In this document: positions 16,359 to 25,379 of the stretch, in pieces | Layout: each line of letters starts with the position of its first letter | Position numbering within the stretch: position 1 is the stretch's first letter | From: Lachnospiraceae bacterium oral taxon 500 | Lineage (GTDB): Bacteria; Bacillota; Clostridia; Lachnospirales; Vallitaleaceae | Length of the DNA stretch: 64,000 bases | Direction of reading: 5' to 3' | Assembly: GCA_002999035.1 (NCBI GenBank) | Contig: CP027241.1 | Span: 3,114,195-3,178,194 of the forward strand | The notes under the pieces: generated by a model | Databases searched by the model: none | What the model was told of the DNA's origin: nothing | The model's input: the letters and a program-made list of their open reading frames with translations, nothing else | Translations under genes and position numbers: made by a program

Positions 16359-17321
16359 CTATTTTTCATACTGCCGGTACAACTCGGCTGCCCCGACAAT
16401 CCCGGCATCATTGCCCAGCTCAGCAATTCGAACCTCGGTTTGCAGCGCTTCCCCGCCGCCGAATATCTCGTTTTTCATTTTCTCAATCAAAGGCTTCAGC
16501 AGATGATCTCCCTGCGCACTGACACCACCGCCGATTACAATAATCTCCGGCTGTAGAACATTAATAATATTGCCAATTCCGACCGCTAAATAATAAATAT
16601 AGCTGTCAATCACCGCCTGCGCAATCAAATCCCCCTGCTCGGCAGCGTCAAACGGAACTTTGGCGTTCATTTTATCCAGGTCATGATCGACCAGCACATT
16701 CAGCAGCGAATTGGGATTTTCCTCCGCCGCCGCTCTGGCCTGCTGAATCAAAGCATTGGCCGCCGAATAGCGTTCCCAGCAGCCTTTGCGGCCGCAGTTG
16801 CACTGCTCGCCGCCCACCACTATCACCATATGCCCCAGCTCAGCGCCGCCGTTAAAAGAGCCGCAAATCAGCTTACCACCCAAGACAACCCCGCCGCCCA
16901 GGCCCGTCCCCAGGGTAATTGCCACCAAATCCTGATACCGGCCGTGACCCGCACCGTAAACATACTCGCCATAAGCCGCTACATTGGCATCATTACCGAT
17001 ATACACCGGCAAACCCAAATGCTTGATAAACTCTTCCCGAATCGGAGCATGATTGAAATTTAAATTGTAGGCATGAACAATTTCGCCTTTTTCCTGATCA
17101 ATCGTTCCGGGGCTGCCGATACCGACCGAATGGATATCGCCCGGAGTCAGACCCGCTTCTTTGATTAAATCTCTGGACAGCTCGGCCATTGCCTTCACAA
17201 TCGCCTGAAAGCCCCGTTCCACTCTGGTTGGCGTGCTGCCCTTGCACACAATCCGGCCGCTGCCGTCAACAACAGCCGCCGCAATATTTGTTCCGCCCAA
17301 ATCAATTCCGATGTTATACAT
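16359..17321 (-). CDS. glk: ROK-family glucokinase
   Basis: A 320-aa sugar kinase that would phosphorylate glucose with ATP. The N-terminal phosphate loop is DLGGTNIAAAVV (about 6-17), the sugar-binding and ROK signature run from GTGLGGGVV to ELGHMVI (about 134-165), and the zinc motif CNCGRKGCWE (about 174-183) is complete. It lies 66 bp behind hprK in the same direction, a pairing frequent in Clostridia and consistent with carbohydrate control. AAAGGAG lies 7 bases before the ATG. Confidence 0.9.
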   Translation of the reverse strand: MYNIGIDLGGTNIAAAVVDGSGRIVCKGSTPTRVERGFQAIVKAMAELSRDLIKEAGLTPGDIHSVGIGSPGTIDQEKGEIVHAYNLNFNHAPIREEFIKHLGLPVYIGNDANVAAYGEYVYGAGHGRYQDLVAITLGTGLGGGVVLGGKLICGSFNGGAELGHMVIVVGGEQCNCGRKGCWERYSAANALIQQARAAAEENPNSLLNVLVDHDLDKMNAKVPFDAAEQGDLIAQAVIDSYIYYLAVGIGNIINVLQPEIIVIGGGVSAQGDHLLKPLIEKMKNEIFGGGEALQTEVRIAELGNDAGIVGAAELYRQYEK

Positions 17322-17387
17322 GCTTTTTCTCCTTTTCGTCTCTTGTTTATGGATGCAGCGGCCGCGCCGCCAGTTTTTTTAAACCGC

Positions 17388-18347
17388 TTATTTTTCTTCC
17401 CTTTTCTTATTCTTTTCCAGATTGCCCATTACCCGCTTATTGATTTCTTCGGCCGCGTTATAACCCATTTTCTTCTGCCGGTAATTGATAGCCGCCGATT
17501 CGACAATAATCGCCAGATTCCGGCCCGGCCGAATCGGCAGGGTATGGCTGGGCACTTCGATGTCCAAAATATTGGTATACTCCTCGATCAGCCCCAAACG
17601 GTCAAACTCGGTGTCCGCCTCCCATTCCTGGAGTTGAATCACCATATCAATCTCGTTTTCATCCTTAACTGACTGCACACCGAACAGCATCTTGCAGTCA
17701 ATAATGCCGATCCCCCGCAGTTCAATAAAATGCCGGATAATATCAGGCGAAGAACCGATCAACGTATCATCGGAAACTTTTTTAATTTCCACCACATCAT
17801 CCGCCACCAGCCGGTGCCCCCGCCGGATTAACTCCAGCGCTGTTTCGCTTTTACCGATTCCGCTTTCCCCGGTAATCAGCACGCCTTCGCCGTAAACATC
17901 CACCAGCACTCCGTGAATGGAAGTCCGCGGCGCCAGCTCTGATTTTAAGAAGCGGTTCAAATCCGAATTAAAGGCCGATGTCGTCATATTGGTTTGAAAA
18001 ACCGGCACCTGATATTCATACGCACATTCTAAGACCATCGGCGAAACTTCCAGCCCCCGGGTAAAAATCACGCAGGGGATGCCGGCCGAAAAAAGCTTTC
18101 TCAAAATTTCTTTTAATTCCGACGGAAACATATTTTGCATATAAGTATACTCAATCTTACCGATAATCTGTACCCGCTCGGCATCAAAATAGTCGAAAAA
18201 GCCGGCCAGCTGCAGTGCCGGACGATTTACGTCCGACTGATAAATCTTAATATGACCGGACGGAATATCCGGAGTCATATTTTTTAATTTCATGCGCCTG
18301 ATAATTGCCCATAATTCCACATAATAATCATGCTGATGACTATCCAT
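17388..18347 (-). CDS. hprK: HPr kinase/phosphorylase
   Basis: A bifunctional 319-aa enzyme that phosphorylates or dephosphorylates HPr at Ser46 and so controls carbon catabolite repression. The Walker A loop GESGIGKS (about 160-167) is followed by RGHRLVADDVV and the HprK signature ELRGIGIIDCKMLFG. The N-terminal domain (about 20-130) ends in the family helix region. The start at 18347 has AGAGGG 4-5 bases upstream and gives a length normal for the family (about 310). It lies about 200 bp behind uvrC, as in many Clostridia; the gap has no gene. Confidence 0.93.
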   Translation of the reverse strand: MDSHQHDYYVELWAIIRRMKLKNMTPDIPSGHIKIYQSDVNRPALQLAGFFDYFDAERVQIIGKIEYTYMQNMFPSELKEILRKLFSAGIPCVIFTRGLEVSPMVLECAYEYQVPVFQTNMTTSAFNSDLNRFLKSELAPRTSIHGVLVDVYGEGVLITGESGIGKSETALELIRRGHRLVADDVVEIKKVSDDTLIGSSPDIIRHFIELRGIGIIDCKMLFGVQSVKDENEIDMVIQLQEWEADTEFDRLGLIEEYTNILDIEVPSHTLPIRPGRNLAIIVESAAINYRQKKMGYNAAEEINKRVMGNLEKNKKREEK

Positions 18348-18549
18348 TTCTGCCCTCTTTCTTTCTAAAACCATAACTGTTTACCTGCGCCAAAAACTCC
18401 GCTTGTCGTGCGGCACCGGTATAAATCCCATTTTTTGCCGTCAGGGTTTTCTTCCCGCTCGCTTAAAAAGTTATTCCTCCGGGCAATTTCCCCGGCCGCC
18501 AGTTCCGCCAACCGCCTGCACATGGGTATTTATTTGAAGCCGCTTCCTG

Positions 18550-20460
18550 TCAGACTTTTTGCACTACCGCAGAATCCCCCGCCGGCTGCCCGGCATGAAA
18601 AAAATCATAGACTGTCTGCGCCAGTTTCCGATTCATTGCCGGAACCGCTGCAATTTCCTCGGCCGAAGCTGCTCCGACCTGCTCGGCTGAACCGAAATGC
18701 CGAAGCAGTGCTTTGCGTCTGGCCTCACCGATTCCCGGAATATCGTCCAGTACCGACCGCACCTGATCCTTTTGCCGGAGCTTGCGGTGATAGCTGATGG
18801 CAAACCGATGTGCCTCGTCCTGAATCCGGGTCACCAGTCGAAAGGCCTCCGGATTTTTTTCAAATTGATACTCTTTTTCCTCAAAAAACAGTCCTCTGGT
18901 GCTGTGGGTATCATCCTTGACCATGCCGCAGACCGGAATATTCAGCCCAAACTCCGCCAGCACCTTTTCGGCAGCATGAACCTGACCCTTGCCACCGTCC
19001 ATTAAGATCAAATCCGGCAGATTGATAAACTTTCCTTCCGGCCGCTCTTCCTGCAAAAAGAACTGCTTTTGTTCTTCCAGCGCCCGGTGAAAGCGGCGAC
19101 GCAAAATTTCCTCCAGCTGTGCATAATCATCCACCCCTCTGACCTGTTTGATTCGAAACTTGCGATAATCCGAGTTTTTGGCCCGGCCATCCACAAACAC
19201 CACCATTGAACCGACACTGTATGCGCCGGAAATATGACTGATATCATAGGCCTCAATCCGGTGAATTTCGCTTTTGCTTAAACCAATCGTCTGCAGCAGA
19301 GCGTTCATTGCCCCTCTGGCCGCTTCCTCCTGTTTACGGATGGTTGCTCCCATTTGCAGCAAAGCAATCTTCGCATTCTCCTTGGCCAGCTCCGCCAGCT
19401 TCTTTTTTTCACCCTTCTGCGGCAGAATTAACTGCACCTTCTGCCCCTTTTTCAGACTAAGCCATTCTTCCAATACCTCTTGGTCAGCCGTTTCTTCAGC
19501 CACCACAATCTCTTTGGCAATAAAGGCCGCACCCAAATAAAACTGCTTGATAAAGACCGCGTACAGCTCCGGCAGCGGCAGGTTTTCCGGATTGCCGATA
19601 TGAAAATGCTCCCGGCCGGTCAGCCTGCCCTCCCGGACAAAGAAAATCTGAGCCAGTGCCCGGTCGGACGTTTCTTCCAGCGCAATCACATCCCTGTCCT
19701 GCTTACCTTCCCGGGTAATAATCTGCTCCTCAAACGTCCGCTTCATCAACGCCAGCCGGTCGCGGATTTGGGCAGCCTTCTCAAACTCCATTCGGGCGGC
19801 TGCCTCTCTCATTTCCCGCTCCATTTCTTTAAACAGCTCCGCCCGGTCGCCATTTAAAAAAGCAATAATTTCATTAATCTTCTGACGGTGCTGAGCCGCA
19901 TCAATCTTATCAATACACAAACCGTCACATAGCTTCAAATGATAGGAAAAGCAGGCCCGGTTCCCGTGCTTATGCAGATTTTTATTCAAGCGGCACAGTT
20001 TCCAATGCTTTTGAATGAACGCAATCAGCTCCTGCGCTCCGTAAGCGGCTGTATAAGGACCGAAATACTTAGACTTATCCCGCCGCAGCTCCCGGGTGTA
20101 AATCACCCGCGGATATTCCTCTTCCACCGTAATCTTAATATAGGGATAGGACTTATCATCCTTGAGCATGGTATTGTATTTCGGCCGATGCTTTTTAATC
20201 AGATTCATTTCCAGAATCAGCGCCTCGACCTCGGTATCGGTAACAATCCACTCAAACGCCGCCACCAGCTCCACCATTTTCCGAATTTTGGGCATTAAAC
20301 CCTCCGGACTGCGAAAATACTGACGAACCCGATTTTTTAAAACCTTGGCCTTACCGACGTAAAGGATTTGCTCCTGCGCATCCTTCATCAGGTAGACGCC
20401 CGGTTTATCCGGCAGTTTTTTCAGATTTTCTTCCAAATCAAATGCGGAATCTTTAAGCAT
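18550..20460 (-). CDS. uvrC: Excinuclease ABC subunit C
   Basis: The dual-incision nuclease of nucleotide excision repair. At 636 aa it has the GIY-YIG domain at the start (KPGVYLMKDAQEQILYVGKA), the UVR motif for UvrB contact (AAARMEFEKAAQIRDRLALM, about 208-227), the UvrC RNase H-like endonuclease domain with LILMDGGKGQ, and two C-terminal helix-hairpin-helix units (DIPGIGEARRKALLRHFGS). The start overlaps the trxB stop by 8 bp. Confidence 0.95.
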   Translation of the reverse strand: MLKDSAFDLEENLKKLPDKPGVYLMKDAQEQILYVGKAKVLKNRVRQYFRSPEGLMPKIRKMVELVAAFEWIVTDTEVEALILEMNLIKKHRPKYNTMLKDDKSYPYIKITVEEEYPRVIYTRELRRDKSKYFGPYTAAYGAQELIAFIQKHWKLCRLNKNLHKHGNRACFSYHLKLCDGLCIDKIDAAQHRQKINEIIAFLNGDRAELFKEMEREMREAAARMEFEKAAQIRDRLALMKRTFEEQIITREGKQDRDVIALEETSDRALAQIFFVREGRLTGREHFHIGNPENLPLPELYAVFIKQFYLGAAFIAKEIVVAEETADQEVLEEWLSLKKGQKVQLILPQKGEKKKLAELAKENAKIALLQMGATIRKQEEAARGAMNALLQTIGLSKSEIHRIEAYDISHISGAYSVGSMVVFVDGRAKNSDYRKFRIKQVRGVDDYAQLEEILRRRFHRALEEQKQFFLQEERPEGKFINLPDLILMDGGKGQVHAAEKVLAEFGLNIPVCGMVKDDTHSTRGLFFEEKEYQFEKNPEAFRLVTRIQDEAHRFAISYHRKLRQKDQVRSVLDDIPGIGEARRKALLRHFGSAEQVGAASAEEIAAVPAMNRKLAQTVYDFFHAGQPAGDSAVVQKV

Positions 20461-21364
20461 TTTTATCCAAATCCATCACGGCCGTGACCGCGTCAGCGCA
20501 GGCCGCCATAATCTGCCGGACCGAACCGCTGCGCAAATCGCCCGCCGCGTAAATCCCCGGAACGCTGGTTCGGCAATACCGGTCGGTTATAACCGCCCCC
20601 TGGGCATCCTTTTCCACCAAATCGCCCAAAAATTCCGTGTTGGGCTTGGTGCCGACGGCTATAAACACGCCGTCAATCGCTAATTCCCGCGTTTCTCCGG
20701 TTTGATTGTGCACCAATGTAACGGCATTCACAAAATCGCCGCCCTTAATCTCCTGAACTTCGGTAAACCACAGAACTTCGACATTGGGCAGAGCCATCAG
20801 TCTGGTTTGCAGGGTTTTAGCCGCCCGGAATTGATCCCGGCGATGCACGATATAAACTTTCCGGCACATCCTTGCCAGATAAATCGCATCCTCGACTGCC
20901 ACATCGCCGCCGCCGGCCACCAGTACGGTTTTATCCCGGTAAAAAGCACCATCGCAGGTCGCGCAGTAAGATACCCCCCGGCCGGCAAACTCCTCTTCCC
21001 CCGGCTTGCCTAAAAGCCTCGGCGCCGCGCCGGTCGCCACGATAATATTTCGGGTCAGCAAAACACCGCTGTCCGTAACCACTTCTTTGCAGTCGTCCGC
21101 TGTCAGACGAATTTCCCTGACTTCGCCGGTTGTAATCTGTCCGCCCAAATACTGCAAATGTTCCTGCATTTTCTGAGCCAGGTCAAAACCGGAAATACTG
21201 CTGTAACCGGTATAATTTTCCACTTCATAGGTATTGATAATCTGTCCGCCGGGAAACGCTTTTTCCAGCAAAACATAATCAAGCTGCGCCCGGGTCGCAT
21301 AAATCCCGGCCGTAATCCCGGCCGGCCCTGCGCCGATAATAACCGCATCATATATTTTTTCCAT
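20453..21364 (-). CDS. trxB: Thioredoxin reductase
   Basis: A 303-aa flavoprotein that moves electrons from NADPH to thioredoxin. FAD site GAGPAGITAG (11-20), redox pair CATC (134-137), NADPH loop AGGGDVAVEDA, and the late FAD motif GIYAAGDLR are all present. AAAGGA sits 7 bases before the ATG. It is co-transcribed with uvrC, overlapping it by 8 bp. Confidence 0.93.
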   Translation of the reverse strand: MEKIYDAVIIGAGPAGITAGIYATRAQLDYVLLEKAFPGGQIINTYEVENYTGYSSISGFDLAQKMQEHLQYLGGQITTGEVREIRLTADDCKEVVTDSGVLLTRNIIVATGAAPRLLGKPGEEEFAGRGVSYCATCDGAFYRDKTVLVAGGGDVAVEDAIYLARMCRKVYIVHRRDQFRAAKTLQTRLMALPNVEVLWFTEVQEIKGGDFVNAVTLVHNQTGETRELAIDGVFIAVGTKPNTEFLGDLVEKDAQGAVITDRYCRTSVPGIYAAGDLRSGSVRQIMAACADAVTAVMDLDKNA

Positions 21365-21402
21365 CTGTCTATCCTTTTTCGTCGGTTTTCCTTGATTTTT
21401 AA

Positions 21403-21683
21403 CTCAACTTTCCCCTGATCGAAGTGCTTCGCACTTCTGCCCGGGTGGGCGACCTACCATAGTCTTTTTTGACTCTATCCCGCTCGGAGAGCGGGTGCCC
21501 CTGATCGAAGCGCTACGCACTTCTGCCCGGGCGGGCAGTCTGCCTGATCGAAAACTTCGCTTTCTGCCCGGGCGAGCAGTCTGCATGGACTCACTCTCGC
21601 GATTTGCTTTGCAAATCGCATTCCGTTCCTGTCCATGCAACGAGTCTAAAAAAGACTGTTCTGGCGAACATGGGAAAGTTGAG
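21403..21683. mobile_element. MITE-like element, family A copy 3 (compound, 281 bp)
   Basis: Perfect 12-bp terminal inverted repeats CTCAACTTTCCC (21403-21414) and GGGAAAGTTGAG (21672-21683). Inside are three diverged copies of a unit CCTGATCGAA...TTCTGCCCGGG(C/T)G (near 21414, 21499 and 21541) and a palindrome GCGATTTGCTTTGCAAATCGC with neighbouring pairs. There is no meaningful reading frame. This is the fullest member of a family with at least five copies in the window. Confidence 0.75.
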
Positions 21684-21691
21684 TTTTTAAG

Positions 21692-22546
21692 TTACAGTTC
21701 AGACTCGCCCTCTTTATTCGCTTTTCGTTTTTCCTCTGTCCGGCCAAAGGGCGGCAGGCCCTTCTTGACCAGAAACGGTTCCAGCAAAATTACGATAAAA
21801 AGAACCACAAATACATTGTAATAGCTTTCCAAAAGCTGTACCGCGCTCCGCATCAGACCGAACAAAAACATATCCTTATTCTTGTCCTTAAAGAAAATTT
21901 CCATCAGGATATAGGTATTAACCCAATTAAAAACCAGCCCCGGAATGGTAACCGCCAAAAACATTTGAAAGAAATATTCGCCAAAGCGCTTCATCTTCTG
22001 GCGCCGAACAATCGCGCTGTTAATAAAGTAAAGAATCACTCCCACCAGCCCGGAAACAATAATCACAATACTGCCGCCAACCTGCTTCGCTGCTTCCGGC
22101 CGGCCATAGGTCAGACCAAAGCTGACTATACCATATACCAGTAAAACCGCCATCGCTCCCAAATATTGAAGCTGAACCGTGCGCATGGTTTTAGTCTTAA
22201 AATACCGCCACAAAAGCCCTACGCCGATTCCGCTTAAAATCGCCGTAATCGTCAGCTGATACAAATAAAAATTACCGGATTTATCCATCAGCACATATCC
22301 CAAAAAGTCCGACAGCCCCGCCGCCAGTCCCCCGTAAAGCGGGCCGAACAACACGCCGACTATCTTCAGCGGCGGTCCGTTAAAGCCAATCCGCAAAATC
22401 GGAATCCCGACCGGCATAAACATATTAAAGGCTTTGAGCATCAGACTGAGCGCCAGACACAAAGCTGAAAAGACCAGCATAAAAATGGAATTGCTGTTTT
22501 TATTATTTAAGTTGCTTTCATCCTTTATTTTGTTTTCATGATTCAT
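21692..22546 (-). CDS. ECF transporter S-component, folate-type (FolT-like)
   Basis: A 284-aa membrane protein, longer than most S-components (about 180 aa). The folate-family look is PILRIGFNGPPLKIVGVLFG followed by PLYGGLAAGLSDFLGY (about 49-85). Further hydrophobic segments follow, with a charged N-terminal and C-terminal tail. It would hand its ligand to an EcfAA'T module encoded elsewhere. The C-terminus touches the MITE-like element (9 bp between stop and repeat). Confidence 0.75.
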   Translation of the reverse strand: MNHENKIKDESNLNNKNSNSIFMLVFSALCLALSLMLKAFNMFMPVGIPILRIGFNGPPLKIVGVLFGPLYGGLAAGLSDFLGYVLMDKSGNFYLYQLTITAILSGIGVGLLWRYFKTKTMRTVQLQYLGAMAVLLVYGIVSFGLTYGRPEAAKQVGGSIVIIVSGLVGVILYFINSAIVRRQKMKRFGEYFFQMFLAVTIPGLVFNWVNTYILMEIFFKDKNKDMFLFGLMRSAVQLLESYYNVFVVLFIVILLEPFLVKKGLPPFGRTEEKRKANKEGESEL

Positions 22547-22582
22547 TCTTTTCCTATTTGTTCCTTTTTCTTGTCAATACTC

Positions 22583-22684
22583 TAACTTATAGATTTCCCG
22601 TCTGAGCAAAAATACGCAGCACTTCAATCAGACAGACCGCCCGGGCAGAAGTGCGTAACGCTTCGATCAGGGAAAAATTGAGTT
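22583..22684. repeat. MITE-like element, family A copy 4
   Basis: Contains CACTTCAATCAGACAGACCG, CCCGGGCAGAAGTGCG and ends CGATCAGGGAAAAATTGAG. It occupies most of the gap between the ECF S-component start and the rsmI stop. Confidence 0.6.
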
Positions 22685-22719
22685 AATTTAAAAACTCGGC
22701 CTTACTTTCCCATTTCCGG

Positions 22720-23592
22720 CTATATCCCGCCGGTTTCAGCGCCTTCGCTTCGGCCGTGAAAATACCGGTATAATTCGCGTTTAGCCGTTCCCCTGTCTTT
22801 GGCCATTTGCTTAAGCGCCTGTTTCGGCTCGATCCCCTGCCGGACATAAAAATCCAAATGTTCCTCTAAACTCATTTCCGTCCATTGCTGCTTCTCCCGC
22901 GCCTGCAGCTCCCGGCGGTCTTTGCCGGCTACGATCAAAACATACTCGCCCTTAGGCGGAGTGCCTTGATAATAAGCCGCCGCTTCATCCAGAGAAAAAT
23001 GCCGAACTTCTTCATATTTTTTAGTCAGCTCTCTGGCCAGACTGATCCGGCGCTCCCCGCCAAAGGCCGCTGCCATTGCCGTCAGGGTCTTAACCAGACG
23101 ATGCGGCGCTTCGTAAAAAATGAGGGAATAGGGCAGTTCCGCCACTTCCTTCAGCTTTTCTTCCCTTTCCTTTTTCTCGGCCGGTAAGAAGCCAAAAAAT
23201 GCAAACTCCTGTAAAGCGTGTTCCGACAGAACCAGCGCGCTGACAAAGGCCGTCGGCCCGGGCACAGTCGTCACCGGAATTCCTCTTTCAATACAGGCCT
23301 TAACCAAATCTCCGCCGGGATCGGATATACCCGGCATACCGGCATCGGTGACCAGCGCAATCTTCTTGCCCTCAGCCAAAAGCCGCAAAAAATATTCCTG
23401 TTTTTCCCGCTTATTATGTTCATGATAACTGCTCAGCTTATTTTTAATCTGATAGTGCTGCAACAGCTTCTGCGTCTGCCGGGTATCCTCCGCCGCAATC
23501 AAATCGGCTTCCGTCAATATCCGAACACAGCGGTAACTGATATCTTCCAAATTGCCGATCGGCGTTCCGGTCAAATACAAACCTCCGTCCAT
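22720..23592 (-). CDS. rsmI: 16S rRNA (cytidine-1402-2'-O)-methyltransferase
   Basis: A 290-aa SAM-dependent enzyme that methylates the ribose of C1402 in the ribosomal P site. LYLTGTPIGNLEDISYR near the N-terminus, AAEDTRQTQKLLQHY, TDAGMPGISDPG and VPGPTAFVSALVLS are the TP-methylase signatures. The C-terminal part (about 225-290) with EPKQALKQMAKDRG is the usual RsmI tail. AAGGAG lies 7 bases before the ATG. It ends the conserved tmk-yaaR-holB-ricT-trmN6 block. Confidence 0.93.
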   Translation of the reverse strand: MDGGLYLTGTPIGNLEDISYRCVRILTEADLIAAEDTRQTQKLLQHYQIKNKLSSYHEHNKREKQEYFLRLLAEGKKIALVTDAGMPGISDPGGDLVKACIERGIPVTTVPGPTAFVSALVLSEHALQEFAFFGFLPAEKKEREEKLKEVAELPYSLIFYEAPHRLVKTLTAMAAAFGGERRISLARELTKKYEEVRHFSLDEAAAYYQGTPPKGEYVLIVAGKDRRELQAREKQQWTEMSLEEHLDFYVRQGIEPKQALKQMAKDRGTAKRELYRYFHGRSEGAETGGI

Positions 23593-23712
23593 CTGCTCAC
23601 TCCTTCAACTTTCCGGCCGCCAAAATCAATCCTGCTGTCGCCAGCAGCACCGTTCACCGCCGCTAAGCGCAGGAAACATCTGCGCCGCCATTCCCCATAT
23701 CCGGCCCGGCTT

Positions 23713-24444
23713 TTAATACCGGTAAATTTCGAACACTTCCGGCATATAGCTGCCGTCCGGTCGGTAAATCACCAGTGTCGGCTCAATCCGCAGGTAGGGT
23801 TTGGCCCCCCGCACCGCTTCCAGCAAAAACAAGTTCGGCTCCTCCTCCGCCTTGGGCTGCACCAGCCGCAGGCGTTTCGGCTCCAGGCCGTATTTTTTCA
23901 ACAAACAAATAACCTCCGGCAGACGGTTTGGCCGATGCACCATGCAAAGACTTCCCCGCGACTTTAAATGCTGAGCGGCCTTTTGGATAATCGTTTCCAA
24001 ATCACAGCAAATTTCATGCCGGGCAATCGCCTTATCTTCCTGAGCCGGAACCAGTCCGGCGTTCATATACGGCGGATTGACCGTAATCCGGTCAAAAAAG
24101 GACAACGGAAAGATTTTTTCCATTTCCCGCAAATCGCCCTGCCGAACCTCAATCCGCTCCTGCAAATGATTATAGCGGACGGAACGTCCGGCCATGTCAG
24201 CATATTTCGCCTGCAACTCAATCGCCCGGTAAGTCGTGTCCGGATAATAGGCCGCCATCAGAATCGGAATAATCCCCGTGCCCGTACCGATATCCAAAAT
24301 CATTTCCTCGGGCCTGGCCTTGGCAAAATGCACCAGCAAAACCGCGTCCAATCCGAAACAAAAACCGGCCGGATCCTGTATCAAATAATAGCCTTTCACA
24401 TTTAAGTCGTCCAGCCGCTCCCCGGCTCTGATTAAATCTTTCAT
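23713..24444 (-). CDS. tRNA1(Val) A37 N6-methyltransferase family protein
   Basis: A 243-aa Rossmann methyltransferase. It begins DDLNVKGYYLIQDPAGFCFG (about 12-31), has motif I DIGTGTGIIPIL (about 50-61) and the adenine-N6 motif NPPY (about 126-129). This is the YabB/TrmN6 type that follows ricT in Firmicutes. The start overlaps the ricT stop as ATGA. The usual target is an adenosine in tRNA, but this is inferred from family. Confidence 0.85.
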   Translation of the reverse strand: MKDLIRAGERLDDLNVKGYYLIQDPAGFCFGLDAVLLVHFAKARPEEMILDIGTGTGIIPILMAAYYPDTTYRAIELQAKYADMAGRSVRYNHLQERIEVRQGDLREMEKIFPLSFFDRITVNPPYMNAGLVPAQEDKAIARHEICCDLETIIQKAAQHLKSRGSLCMVHRPNRLPEVICLLKKYGLEPKRLRLVQPKAEEEPNLFLLEAVRGAKPYLRIEPTLVIYRPDGSYMPEVFEIYRY

Positions 24445-25379
24445 CCTTTTTTATTCGGCTGCCTTTTAAAGCCTTTAGCCCTGTCACGTTCCGACTTATC
24501 CGCTTCTTTGGCTGCGGACGGATCCGCTTTTTCCGGTTTGGCCTGCTTGTCCGCTGCCTTATGGTTTTTGGGCAAACGTTCCAGCTCTGCCACCGCATAT
24601 TGAACAATTTCCACATCTTCGCCCTGTTTGATTACGACTTTGACCTGCTGGCGCAAAAGATTAATATACTGAACTTCACCAATTACTCCGGTCGGCGTTT
24701 TCACCAGATCGCCAACCTTCGGCGAAATTTTATTCAGCTCCTCATAAGTTTCCTGTTCATATTGCAGACAGCACAAGAGCCGGCCGCAAATGCCGGAAAT
24801 CTTGCTGGGACTAAGCGATAGACTCTGATCCTTGGCCATCTTAATCGAAACCGGATGAAAATTACTTAAAAAACTGCCGCAGCAGAGCGGCCGGCCGCAG
24901 CCGCCGATACTGGGAATCATTTTAGATTCGTCACGCACACCGATTTGGCGCAACTCAATCCGAGTGCGGAAGATAGTCGCCAAATCCTTGACTAACTCCC
25001 GAAAATCGACCCGGTCATCCGACGTAAAATAAAACAACAGCTTATTGCGGTCAAAAGTATATTCCGCATCAACCAGCTTCATATCCAGTTCGCGCTCGAC
25101 AATCTTGGCTTTGCAAACCTGAAAGGCCTCCTTGCTTTTCTCTAAATTTTCCTGATAGATGGCCTCATCTTCCGGCGTCGCACAGCGAATTACCGGCTTC
25201 AGATCCTGAACAATTTCTTCCTCGGGTACTTCCTTATCGGCATAAACAACATGGCCGTATTCAATTCCCCTGGCCGTTTCCACGATCACATGGCGGCAGC
25301 CTTCATAATTTAGACCATTATCCGCAAAATAATAAATCTTTCCCGCTTTCCGGAAGCGGACACCGACGACCTTTATCAT
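24441..25379 (-). CDS. ricT: PSP1-domain protein RicT (YaaT)
   Basis: A 312-aa protein of the PSP1 family. In Bacillus, RicT joins RicA and RicF in a complex with iron-sulfur clusters that assists RNase Y. Conserved cysteines are visible in GGCGRPLCCGSFL and GRLLCCLQYE. The start at 25379 has AAAGGAG 5 bases upstream and overlaps the holB stop (ATGA). The last 45 residues are lysine-rich and acidic (KAADKQAKPEKADPSAAKEA), a low-complexity tail. Confidence 0.9.
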   Translation of the reverse strand: MIKVVGVRFRKAGKIYYFADNGLNYEGCRHVIVETARGIEYGHVVYADKEVPEEEIVQDLKPVIRCATPEDEAIYQENLEKSKEAFQVCKAKIVERELDMKLVDAEYTFDRNKLLFYFTSDDRVDFRELVKDLATIFRTRIELRQIGVRDESKMIPSIGGCGRPLCCGSFLSNFHPVSIKMAKDQSLSLSPSKISGICGRLLCCLQYEQETYEELNKISPKVGDLVKTPTGVIGEVQYINLLRQQVKVVIKQGEDVEIVQYAVAELERLPKNHKAADKQAKPEKADPSAAKEADKSERDRAKGFKRQPNKKG

